In this document: piece after piece, positions 49,901-60,700 of the stretch
How positions within the stretch are numbered: position 1 is the stretch's first letter
Layout of the letters: the number at the start of each line of letters is the position of its first letter
The notes under the pieces: generated by a model
What the model was told of the DNA's origin: nothing
Database searches by the model: none
What the model saw: only the letters and a program-made list of their open reading frames with translations
Origin: Planctomycetota bacterium
Lineage (GTDB): Bacteria; Planctomycetota; UBA8742; UBA2392
Direction: 5' to 3'
Assembly: GCA_016712285.1 (NCBI GenBank)
Contig: JADJRK010000001.1
Location: forward strand, 124,001 to 188,000
Length of the DNA stretch: 64,000 bases
Position numbers and translations under genes: made by a program

Positions 49901-51674
49901 CTGGCTGGATCGCGAGTTGCCGCAGCGAGTCGTGACTTCGACACCGCATGAGCCGCGGGTGCTGAGCGCACTGGCCGGCCTGGCGGTTCCGCTTCATGGG
50001 CCGGTCGATGAGAGCGCAGTCTGCGAGGCCGTCGCGGTCGCGATCATGGCCGCGCTGGATGCCGACGCCGTGGCGATTCGCGTCAGCAGCGGTGCGGCCA
50101 GTCTCGGCACTGTGGATTCCGAGCTGGCTGCGGCGCGGGACCAGGCAATGCTCGGCGGCGAGATCGTCGACGGCGGCATTCTGGCTGTGCCGCTGGAGGC
50201 CAACGTCGGGTGTGTGGCGGTCCGCCAGAACAGTCGAGACGATACAGCGCTGGCCGCTGTGCGGGCGTTCGCGCGCAGGCTGGACGAGCTGTTGGTGACG
50301 GGGGCCGCGCGCAACGACCGTGATGTTGCGGCCGGAATGCGCAAGGCGCTTGCCCGCGCGGCCTGGACGCTGGCATCAACGGCGCACTCGCCGATGCAGC
50401 GGTTGCAGGCGCTGGCCGAGCTCACCCGGGCCGAAGCAGGCAGCATGGCGTGCGAGCTGGCACTGCTTCGCAGGATGTCGCCGGTCTGGAACACATCGCG
50501 CATCCATGACTGGGACTTTGAGGCAACGCGCCGGGTTGACCACACCTTGTCGCTGCGCTTGCGCGCCAACGGCGGTTTGCGCGACACCCTGGACACCGCC
50601 GCCGACAGTGCAGCCGAGGCGGTGACGGCCATGCTGGCCGAGCACGGCGGGCGGCTGCGCACCGAGCTGGGAAGCCCCGAGGCCGGCGAGCCCCTGGAGG
50701 GCGCCGGAGAACCGCTGGGTGAAAGTGCCGCGAGCCGACGGCTGTATGACGACCTGCGCCGCTATGCTGACCTGGAGTTGCCAGTAGTGATCACAGGCGA
50801 GCAGGGCGCGGGCAAAGACCTGGCGGCGCGGGCGTTGCACGCAATGTCGCAGCGCGCGGCGCGGCCGCTGATGGTGCTGGATTGCGCAACGTTGCGGCCG
50901 GAGACTGCGGCAAGCGAGCTGTTCGGGCACGTTGTCGGCGCATTCACGGGCGCGACAGCGGACCACATCGGGCTGCTGGAAGCCGCAGGTGAGGGTTGCC
51001 TGCAGATCGACGGCCTCGCGGAGTTGCTGCCGCAGATCCAGTCGATGCTGTTGCGCGTGCTTCAATCGCGGCGTTTCCTGCCGGTCGGCGGCACGAATGA
51101 GCGCGAGTTTCGTGCGCGCATGGTTGTCACCAGCACCGAGCCGCTGGATCTGTTGGTCGCACGCGGCGTGCTGCGCCAGGATTTGGCACAGCGCCTTGCC
51201 GGGTTGCCGTTGCGTGTGCCGCCGTTGCGTGAGCGCGCCAACGACGCGGTCTTGATTGCGCGGCATGTCGTGCGCCAGCTTGGGACGCAGCTAGGCCGGT
51301 CGTTGCGACTTTCGAGCCGCGCAGAGCAGGCAATTTCGGGGCAGGCATGGCCGGGCAACGTGCGCGAACTCAAGGGAGCCATCACGCGCGCCGCGATTTT
51401 GTCCGCCGGCAACGTGATTGAGCCAGCCGACCTTGAGCAAAGCCGCAGCGCCGCCGACGCGGTGAGCATCGCCGACGATGACAACCTGAACCTGACGCAA
51501 AAACTTGCACTCGGCATGCTGCGCAAGCAGGGCGAGCTGACGGCGCGGGCGCTGATGCAGCGGCTGGGTGTCTCGCGCACGACGGCGTCGCAGGCCCTGT
51601 CGGCGCTGGCCGATCAAGGCAGCGCCCGCCGTGAGGGCAAGGGCAGGGCAAGTCGTTATGTGCCAGCCGAGTGA
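46944..51674 (+). CDS. Giant sigma-54-activator-like AAA+ regulator with TPR/GAF region and winged-helix C-terminus
   Basis: 1576 residues; GAGAGAGC precedes the ATG. Residues about 1-1000 are helical, TPR-like and Arg/Ala/Leu-rich; about 1015-1130 look GAF-like. The AAA+ domain (about 1265-1490) has Walker A GEQGAGKD (about 1286), the sigma-54-contact loop GAFTGA (about 1332), an arginine-finger segment (LRQDLAQRL) and WPGNVRELKGAI. Walker B reads GCLQIDGL: the Asp is kept but the catalytic Glu is Gly. Instead of a Fis-type HTH it ends in a MarR-like winged helix (about 1515-1575, LTARALMQRLGVSRTTASQALSAL). It may bind nucleotide yet hydrolyse poorly. Target unknown. Confidence 0.8.
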   Translation: MSASAPSFLMNHRARQREGGWLFRSRGDLLRVLPFSGQLVELAARAPRLFESAVGTLGTVEGQFLLQAHGRGVRLDRDPRRPTRHPALALTVWRMFCAGGAPGDIDLHDYLAHADGLTLLRVPPLGDEKSASQALIFAASTMLNRRATLSGSSAGLLRVVARALGGESSAPLLMRSALSPLPNTEAVSLFVREVVDAAKATSVPQAIALTDADQAEALRWLLVADCARRGLRGGDSRLPGSGDGVRIIGPLSADACAKRLENLSAQPTVAIVLASERDAERELAALANLCALPLPRPAEVLAWLKPLGLAAEDVIESLAPHLSKPPSQTRRMVLALIERAGAEVTPEGLALKGDWRNAWRELTRPRMGPAVAQPAAARLAGLLSLSRRGLNAAEVEASKDLSRGLSVLEGIGLADRDGEVVRATAGSAVASESLATRRAEMLWLAARPHFAPDADALKRETWSLGLRLRAGELADWADSGEALVRRLMDARELALVLELYEAHALAASRRGAGPPSLNALLDAAELGMALSPAQRRRRLLRLWLRGYNGELKPVLLAVLARTERTLRGVTAYQPMLDEALAQVDRLPRLLREQTLIEAAASMHQDDSDAADELLKRLPTNLARDAHFLSRARATYMKAHSRFVRLNPQETMSILQDARAQISPRAPWFRRVRVEAQIESLNAMAWAQLTLSKRDFAPVIERLLGLQREYGCCEDHVCTAVVNDFLFRARMREPGTVGSAELEQVLAHAPPHNRRGYVVVLHQLSENSVYSGNLAQSRQIDARMESVAAPEVAPGVAVSWARHMALARALAGDWPGMKRAWRRGKLRVMSEPWRSRSLSVKLGEWGVILLLAGRLQVAAQRLRQSAEMLAAIGATTRGSTFVALALVADLLQGNEPDAEGLKQLRALAGPRHALPSAMLLMLDALATGSGLARLRHDIDDVAAPPMWKGLVLAVGAVVARRRGQREAASLADAARRHLPPDIVVLRNWLDRELPQRVVTSTPHEPRVLSALAGLAVPLHGPVDESAVCEAVAVAIMAALDADAVAIRVSSGAASLGTVDSELAAARDQAMLGGEIVDGGILAVPLEANVGCVAVRQNSRDDTALAAVRAFARRLDELLVTGAARNDRDVAAGMRKALARAAWTLASTAHSPMQRLQALAELTRAEAGSMACELALLRRMSPVWNTSRIHDWDFEATRRVDHTLSLRLRANGGLRDTLDTAADSAAEAVTAMLAEHGGRLRTELGSPEAGEPLEGAGEPLGESAASRRLYDDLRRYADLELPVVITGEQGAGKDLAARALHAMSQRAARPLMVLDCATLRPETAASELFGHVVGAFTGATADHIGLLEAAGEGCLQIDGLAELLPQIQSMLLRVLQSRRFLPVGGTNEREFRARMVVTSTEPLDLLVARGVLRQDLAQRLAGLPLRVPPLRERANDAVLIARHVVRQLGTQLGRSLRLSSRAEQAISGQAWPGNVRELKGAITRAAILSAGNVIEPADLEQSRSAADAVSIADDDNLNLTQKLALGMLRKQGELTARALMQRLGVSRTTASQALSALADQGSARREGKGRASRYVPAE

Positions 51675-51685
51675 TCGCCGAAAAT

Positions 51686-51719
51686 GACGCGCGCCCGGGA
51701 CGAATCCCGGGCGCGCGTC
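51686..51719. terminator. Bidirectional terminator between convergent genes
   Basis: A 15-bp perfect GC stem (51686-51700 with 51705-51719) and CGAA tetraloop sits between the stops of the AAA+ regulator and the giant surface protein. Very stable; T-tracts on either side are weak. Confidence 0.7.
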
Positions 51720-51730
51720 CTGTTGCAGGA

Positions 51731-54700
51731 CTACTGTGCGTTGCGTGAACGACGGACGCGCACCGCCAGCGCCAGCATGCCCAGAGCTGCCAGCAGTGCA
51801 GGCCAGCCGCTGTGCCCGCTGCCGGTGGAGCAGTTGCTGTCGTCGCCATCGCCGCCACCACCGCCACCCGAGCTTGAGGACGCCACGCCGTTGATGTGAA
51901 TCACGAAGTTTGGCGTGTCGGCATCGTTGCTCTGGATGTCGAAGTCAAACGAGAACGGCCCGGCTGTCAGCACGGTTACCAGGAGCACCAGGTCGCTCTC
52001 ACCGCCGGCGTTCAGGGGCGACGTGGCCGGCGTGCTGACTACCGCGGTGCAGTTGACTTCGTTGCTTACGGCATAGAGCGTCAGGGAAAGCGCGTCCGTG
52101 CCGACGTTGCGGACCACAAACGTGACGGGCACCGCCAGTGATGGATGTGAGCCGATATCGAGCGCGCCACCCGCAACCAGCGGTGCGAATGGCGGGTATT
52201 CGACACGGATGTCCGGTGCCGGTCCTGTGCCGACCAGGTTGATGAGGAACGAGCCTTCGTCACTGTCGTCGCTGCGCAACTCGATGACCGCGCTCAGCGC
52301 GCCGGTCGCAAGTGGTTGCACACCGATGACCAGAACACTGTCGTCCTGCGGCGCGATGGCGGCGTCGGGGTTGGTCAGGATGCGGATTTCGCAGTTGGAC
52401 TCAGAAAGCACACGGGCCGACAGTTGCAGGTTGAGTGTCGCGGTGCCCTCATTCACCACGCGGTAGAACAGCGGCGTGAACTGGCCCGAGGCAAAGTCAC
52501 CCGCGTCGTCGGTACCGCCCGATGCCAGCCACACGCCCCCGCGTTCGACTGCAATCTCCGGCGCCGGCGATGCCGTGGCTGTGCCCAGCACTGTCAACGG
52601 GAACATCGGAACGTCGGGGTCAGAGTTGGTAAACGAGAGGGTGTATGCGAACGGACCGGGGGTGGTCGGCTGTATGTCAATGCCGAACAACGTTGCAGTA
52701 CCCGGCGCGACCACGCTTGCCGGCGCGAGCGTGACGACGGCTGCGCAGTTTACAGCGCCGGAGATGGTGACGGGGCTGGTTATCGCCAGGGGAGCCGCAC
52801 CAAGGTTTCGGATCTCCCACAGCAGCGTGCTGGTGCTGCCGCTGGGCAGCAGGCCGACCATGTCGGTGCCAGCCGGGGCCAGGGGCAGCCCGCGGCGTAC
52901 CTCCAACACCGGTGCCGGTGCCGGCGACCAACGGCCTGTGCCGTGAATGAAGAACGGGTCTTCATCCGGGTCATTGCTGTCCAGGCGAACCACGAACTCA
53001 AAGGGACCGTTTACGCCCGGCATCACTGTCAGTGTCAGTGTGTCCGCGTTGCCGGCCGTAATCAGGGTAGGCGCCAGGGTCACCGATACCGTGCAGTTCA
53101 CTTCCTGGGTGACAGACGCCTGGGGCGCGCCGAACACAAGGTCAGACGTGCCGACATTGCGGACGGTGTAATCCAGCACCAGGTTCTGGGTCAGCGGGTG
53201 AACGGCGGTGAAGTCTGTGTCGCTGTTGAGCAGTGGGTCGTTGAAGCCGCGGGCCAGTTCAATATCCGGGGCGTCCACGGCGGTGCCGGAAACCTGGAAG
53301 CTGTATGGGCTCTCGTCGGCGTCTGAGTTGTCGATGGCCAGGTCCACGCTGAATGCGCCGGTGGCCTGCGGGATCAACATCAGTCGGAATGTGGTGCTGC
53401 CTGCTGCACCCACGCTGCTGGCGGGCAGGTGCGTGATCCAGGCAACGCAGTTGGATGCACCGCTGACCGCTACGAGGTCCGGCGAGCCGGTCAGGGCGAG
53501 CGCGGCGTTGCCGGTGTTGGCAATGGTGTACTCAAGGTACTGCGCACCGGCGACCGGCAACGTCGCGCCGATTGCGTCCACGCCCGTGCCGTCCGGGATC
53601 GGCACGCCAACCTGCCGGAACAGGTCAATCTCCGGCGCAGCCGTGACCGTGATGTCGAAGCTGTCCGGCGCGGATGTATCAATGCCGCCGCCGGCCGTGC
53701 CGCCGTTGTCGGACAGCGTCAGGGTTATCGTGGCTGTGCCGCTGGCGTTGGTTGCCGGCGTGAAGGTCAGGGTGCCGTCGGCGGCCACAGCCGGCTGCAC
53801 GTTGAACAATGCGGCGTTGGTGTTGCCGGTGACGTTGAAAGTCAGTGTCTGCGCTGCTTCGTCGGCGGGGCCGGCGCTGATGCCGGTTGCCCACGGGAAG
53901 ATGCTCTGCGCACCGGCGGCCCATGTGACCGAGGGGTCGGCCCCCACGCTGAAGCTTGGTGCATCGTTGATCGCGGCGGTGTCCACGTTGACCGTAACCG
54001 GCGTTACGCTTGCAAGCGCGCCGTCCCATGCCGTGATCGTGAATGCCGCAAGCGTGCCGTTGGCGTCCTGCGCGCCCTGCCAGATCAGTGTATCGGCGCT
54101 GGTAATGACGGTGCCCGGCGCGACCGGGGTTGCGCCGATCAGCAGCGTGCCGCTGACAATCGCCTCGACGCGGAACTCAATGACAGCGCTGTCAATGTCA
54201 GCCTCGTCGGCCGCCGTTTCGATGGCTGCAAACGTGATGTTGAACGCGGTGTCTTCAGTGGCGCCGCTGAGCGTGGCCACGGTGGTCAGTGTTGGCGCGT
54301 CGTTGACCGGGTTGACCGTGATCGTGAAGTTGAACGCGATGCTGGCGTCCACACCGCCGCTGGCCGTGCCGCCATTGTCCTGCACCGTAACGTCAAACGT
54401 GCTCGCGCCGCTGATGTCGGCCGCTGCGGTGTAGCGCAGGGTGCCCGCGGGGTCCACGGTCGGCGCGGCGCTGAACAGCGCCGGGTTCGAAATGTTGTTG
54501 ACGGTGTATTGCAGGGCCGTCTGCTGGGATTCGTTCGGGCCCGGCTGCAATGTTGCCCAGCCGGGAACGGTGACCTGGCCCTGGTCTTCGTCGCTGGTGT
54601 GGTTGGAGGCGGTCATGGACGGTTGATCGTTCACGGCGTCAACGAACACCTGCACGGTGATAGCGGCGCCTGAGGTCAGGGCGCCATCGTGGGCCACCAC

Positions 54701-57700
54701 GGTGAACGCATCGAGCGACCCGTAGTCGTTGGTGGGAGGTGTCCACTCCAGCACGTCGCCGGCGGCGAAGATGCTGGTACCCGGCACGACCAGTACGCTG
54801 TTCAGCACAAGCGTGCCTGACAGCACCTGCTCAATCCTGAAGTTCACGGGGCTGCTGTCGATGTCGGCCTCGTTTGCGGCGGCGGCCAGCATTGCCCAGT
54901 TGATGACAATCGTTGTGCCTTCGGTGCCGCCGAACAGTGGCGTGATGGCTGACAGCGTTGGTGCGTCGTTCACGTTGGTGACCGTGATCGTGAACTGCTG
55001 GGCCGGCGAGAAGTAGGCGACGAGCGGTGTGTCGCGTCCGTCGTTGGTGACAGCCTGGATGTCAAAGGTGCACACGCCGAACGCGTTGGGAGCCGTTTCA
55101 AACGTGAGTTCGCCCGTCGCGCTGACGGCAGGCTGCCCGGTCAGTGTGAACAGGCCCGTGTTGGACACGTTGGTCAGCTGGTACGAGACCACGGTTTCGT
55201 TCAGGGGCTCGTCAGCGCCGCCGCCGGTCACGAACGTGGCCCAGCCTGGGAAGCTGTGCGTCGGGGGAATCTCGTCCTCGAGCACACCGACGTTGACGGC
55301 GGTGATGCTGCCCGGGTCATTGACGTAGAAGTCGATTGCAATGTTGACGTCGAGCACAGCCGTCGAGGCCGCAATTCCATCCCATGCCGCGACGCTGAAC
55401 GCGCCGGGTACGGTCTGGAACGTGGTGTTCTGGTTCAGTGGGGGCGTCCACTCAAACTGGTCACCGGCACCCAGGATAGTCACGCCAGGCGTGACCGGGT
55501 TGCCGTTCATGGTCAGCGTGCCGGACAGGATCGCCCCAAGCCGGAAATGGTTGGCCGGTCCGTCGAGGTCCACGACGGTTGCGTTGGCCTGCAACTGCGC
55601 CAGCGTGATGACAAATGCGGTGTCTTCGATGGCGCCGGTGAAGGCCGCCATCGCTTGCAGGTCCGGCGCGTCGTTCACGGGCGTGATGGTGATGCTGAAG
55701 ACAAGGCTGCCGGATGCCGGCAGCAGCGCGGCCCCGCTGTCCGACACGTGGAACTCAAAGGTGTCGGCGGTGGTGTCCGTGCCATCGTGCTGGTAGCTGA
55801 GGTTGCCGAGGTTGATGTCCTGCTGGGTGAACATGTTGGTTGCAACCAGCGGCGTCGCGCCGAGCAGCAGCTGGCCGTTCAGTGGCGCGATGTCGAGCGT
55901 GTAGGTCAGCGCGGCTGCGCCGTCCTCGATGTCGTCAACTTCGAGCAGCGACTGTGTCACGCCGCCGCTTGCGCCCTCGGCGACAGTCAAGCCGGCGTTT
56001 GTGGTCACCGTCGGCGCATCGTTCTGGGCGGCGACGTTGATAGTGACGCTGGCGATCGTGCTCTGGCCGCTGAGTGAGTCCACGGCGCGATACGTGAAGC
56101 CATCGGGGCCGTTGAAGTCAGGGTCGGGTGTGTACGAGAAGCTGCCGTCGGAGTTGAGGGTCAACGTGCCGTTGGTGACGTCGGCGACCAGCACCGCGGT
56201 CAGGGGCGTGTTGCTTTCGGAGGGCGCGCCGCCGTGGGCGTCGGAGTCATTGCCGAGCACGCCGGGCGCAGCGACGTTCAAGACCGTGTCTTCGTTGGTG
56301 CCGTGAGTGTCGTTGCCGGCAAGCGGCACATCGTTGACGCTGGTGATGGTAATGGTGACAGTCGCCGCCGCGCTGGAGAGCACGCCGTCAAAAGCCTGGT
56401 ACTGGAAGGTCACGACGCCGTTGTAGTTCAGCGCCGGAACCAGGTTGAAGCTGCCGTCTGCGTTGAGCGTAAACGAGCTGACTTCGGGGCCGGGCACGGT
56501 CACGCTGATGCTGACAAAGCTCGCGGTCAGCACGGTCGGCACGTCGGGGTCAGAGTCGTTGCCGAGCACACCGGGCGCGGCCACGTTCAGGGTTGCGTCT
56601 TCGTTGGTGCCCCAGCCGTCATTGCCGGCGGTGGGAGACTCGTTGACGTCATTCACTGAAATCACGAGCACCTGCTCAACCCATGCGCCGAAGCTGTCGG
56701 TGCAGCGCACGCGAATGCTGTAGCTCGATTTCACTTCATAGTTGAAGCTCGCCGCCGTCTGCAACGCGCTGCCGACAATCGCAAAGCTGCCGTTGTCGGT
56801 GCTGCCGGCGCCGAATACCAGCGTGAACGCGTGGGTGTCGCCGATCGGCCCGGCGTCAATCGTCGAGAGGGTGCCGACGGTGGTGGCCGCGGGCAGGTTC
56901 TCGTCAACGACAAGGCTGGTGGAGTTTACCGCGCTGGGGATACCGTTGACCGTGAAGGTCAGCGGCGCGGTAGTGCCGCCGCCCGGGGCCGGGTTGTTGA
57001 CGGTCACGTTGTGCAGCGTCGCCACGGAAACGTCCGAAGCCGAAAGGGCCGCCAGCAACGTCGTGCTGCTGTAATAGAAGGTAGGCCGGTTCACGCCGTT
57101 CAGGCGCACCGTCGATGTCCCGCTGAAGCTGGCGCCATCGACCTGCAACAGCATCGCGCCCGAGCCCGCGTGAACAAAGGTCGGCGTAACCGACGTGATC
57201 ACGGGCGGCGGGTTGTTGATGTTGAAGGGGTTGCTCACCGGCGAGAACAGGTTCGTCGCGCCGTACAGGCCGGTCACAGACACCGTGTAACCCACGCCAC
57301 CAAGGCTGATGGCCAGGTTGCTGAAGACCACGATGCCGCCCGTAGCCTGCACAACTGACGAGCCGATGAAGGTGGCGCCGGAGGGGTTGTTCACAAAGCC
57401 GACCAAGGCGTCGCCGTTAAGGCCGTCAAAGTTGTAACCGAGCACGCCGGCACCATCCTGCGCGCGCAACGTGGGAAAGGGCGAAAGTGCGACCGCCGAT
57501 GAGCCATTGGGCGGCTGCACGGTCCACACCAGCGTGGTGGGAATGGCGTGCAGCGGCTCGCCGGATGGGCTGCCGGCAGTGCCGCCACCCTGGAAGCCGG
57601 GCGTGCCGGGCAGCGTGTCGGTGCCGCTGGCGTACCACGGGGTGTAGGCGACCAGCGCAAGGCTGGTCACCGCGCTGCCCGTGCCGCCAAGGCTGGATGC

Positions 57701-60700
57701 TTCGGTCGGGCCGGTGGGGCTGCCCCACCAGTTGCTGGTGGCGGTGACCGGCGTGCCCGTGAGGTTGCGAATGCCCATGTTGTTGCCGGCAAACGAGTGG
57801 CCGGTGAGCACCAGCGGGAAGCTGCCGGCGCTGGACTCAAGGCGCAGACCGTCGCCGATGTGATTGTCCACGAAGTTGTTGGTGAAGGCGGTGAGTTGGC
57901 CACCAGTCTGCACGACCACGCCGTCAGTGCCCACGGTCTGGCCGTCAATGTTCGCCGCGGTCAGGCTTGCCACGGCGTTGTCTTCAAGCAGCAGGCCCGT
58001 GCCGCATGCGAAGATCTCGACGTCTGCCAGTGCCGCGCTGCTGCCGACTGCATGCACGTGGGCGCCGATGGCGAATGTGTCAAACAGGTTCTGGCCGGTG
58101 ACTGACACGGTGGTCACCACAGTGCCCAGCGCCACGTGCAACCCGATGCCGCCACCAACGCCCGTCATGTCATTGTCGTCGAGCAGGTTGACCGATGTCG
58201 CCGTCGAGAAGTTGAAGCCGTGGAACACATCCGTGCCGCTGTTCGAGACCAGCTGCACCGGTGGCGTGCCGGCCCCGTTGTAGCCGGGGTAGTAGTCGAA
58301 CGCTACGTTCGCGCCCTCAACGCTGTTTCCTTCATATAGAACCACTGTGGATGCGCTGCTGCGCGAGGTCATGCGGAACGCCACCTGCATGTTCGTGGCC
58401 GGGTCGTTGGACGCCCCGAGGTTCACGAACTCGTTGTTGCGCACCGTGATATCGGCTGCGTTGCTGCCGGTGTTCTCCCAGAAGCCGCGAATGCGTTCGG
58501 GGTCAACGGCTGCATCGTTCAACACCTCGATGCGGTTGCCCTCGATCAACAGGCCGTCGAACACGGCGCCACCGCTGGTGTTGCACTGCATGCCCACGCT
58601 GGCCGAGATCTCGCTGGCGCCAGTGTCGCTGAGGCCATCGCCGGGGATCTGGATCAGGTTGTTGCTGATTGTCTGGTTCACGCCGAAGGCATAGTGGATG
58701 CCAATGTTATGGAAGCCGTCGGTGCGGTCGTCGGTGGCCATGCGAATGTGGTTGTTGTCGATCAGCGTGCCGTCGTAGGCGTTGCTGCCGTTGGTGCCGA
58801 AGAACATGCCGATCGTCCAGTCGAAGTCGAACAACTCAAGCTCGCTGATCGTCCAGTTGCGGTTGTCGGCGGCAGCCGGGACATCGGCGCTCCAGAATGT
58901 GATGAACGATTCCCAGTACAGTGTCGGCACGTCGCCGGGGCCCTGCACCCGGGCCGACCCCAGGCCGGTGACTGAAGTAAGCGTGACACCCTCGGCACCG
59001 AGCGGGACAAGAATAGTGTAGTCGTCGTTTTCGTCGGGGCGCAGGTCGCCGTTTACGTCACCCGGATAGGCGGTCGTGATGCCGTCGCTGCCGAGCTGCC
59101 AGGAGGCCGCCGCGAATGGTTCGGTCCAGTCGAAGGTGCCCTCAAGTTCAATCAGTGTGACGCCTACGAGTGTCATCTGGATGGCGTTGTTGATGCGCGT
59201 GTAGTCGTTGTCGAACGCGTCCGGCGTGCCGCCGGTGATGGCGAATGACTGCACCAGCAGCGAGGTCGGCGAGCCAAACCCGAAGTCCACCAGGCCAAGC
59301 GCGACGTTGTCGACCTTGTGATAGACCTTGGTCTCAAGCGCGTTGCGCTCGCCGGGGGTCATTGAGGCGGGCGCCGTGCCTGCGAACTCGTTGTTTTGGC
59401 CGTTCAGGTTGGTCGCAAACACTGCGGGCGCCGGGTTTGACGCCGGTGAGAACAGCGGCGCCTGCAGCGTCGCCGATTGCAGCCGAATGTATTGCGGCAG
59501 CGCACCGTCGAACAGGTTTTCGTTGCCGCTCGTGCCGATTGTGATCGTGCCGACCGTGCTGGCCGAGTTGCCGTTCTGGAAGTCCAGTGCGCGCCCATTG
59601 GCCGGGCCAGCCACGTGGTTGAAATTGTTGTTGAGCAGAGTCATGCCGCAATTGGCCACGGGCAGCGGCGTGCCGGCGGTGGGCCAACTGGTTGAGAACA
59701 GCAGGTGCGTGTAGTCGGTCACCGTGGCAGCGTTGTTGAAGTCATTGCCGTCGAGAGTGACGCTCTGGACTGCGGCCACCACCACACCGACGGTGTAGTT
59801 GTTGAAGCTGTTGCCGGTGACCGCGATGGTTGCGCCGGCGTTGTGGCTGTACTTCAGCAGCAGCGCCTGTGGCAGCACGGGGTCAGCCAGCGTGAAGCTG
59901 TTGGTCAGAATCTGCACCGCCGAGCCCGTGGCTGGTTCGCTGATGTCAACGCCGGAGCCCTGAAAGGTGTTGTTCGAGATCGTGAGTGGCGGCCCGAACT
60001 GCGACAGCACGTCCTGCACATACGCGCCGATGGTGTTGCCGTCGGTGGCGAGCGCGCCGCCCACCGTGCCGCCGACGGTCTGCAAGAACACGCCGCGGAA
60101 GAACGCAGCCTGCACTACGGGGCCGGGCAGCACGGTACCCGTGATCAGGTTTCGCGATACAGACACACTCTGAGAGCCGTTGCCAATGCACTCAACCGCG
60201 TATACCGGACCGAAGCCGCTGGCGGGTGCAGTCGCGTCGCGGACGAACACATTGTTGCGCACGGTCAAGCCGCTGAAAGACGTGCCGGAAGTTGTGATGC
60301 AGCGATTGACAGCAAAGTCGAACGCATAGAACTCAAGGCCGTCCACCACCACGTTGACGTCGCTGACCGTGAGCAGCGGCAGGAAACCCGCAGCCAGGTC
60401 AATCCGCGCCTCTGCCACGCGCGAGCCTGAGGTGCCGTGGGTGCCGGCGTTGGGGCCCAGCAGGCTGAGCGACTTGTTGACAGTGACCTGCGCGGTGTAG
60501 GTGCCCGCCTGCACGTGGACGTTGTCGCCAGCTGAAGCCGCATCAACGCCATTCTGGATGCTGTTGCTGGACTGCGTGACGTACACGTTGCCGGTGTTCC
60601 ATGTCACCAGCCCGCGCGCGATGTTGTCGATGGCATGTACGACGCGGTTCTCGATGCTGAAGTTGTCCGCCAGTGTGGCGACGCTGAACACGGTGGCATC

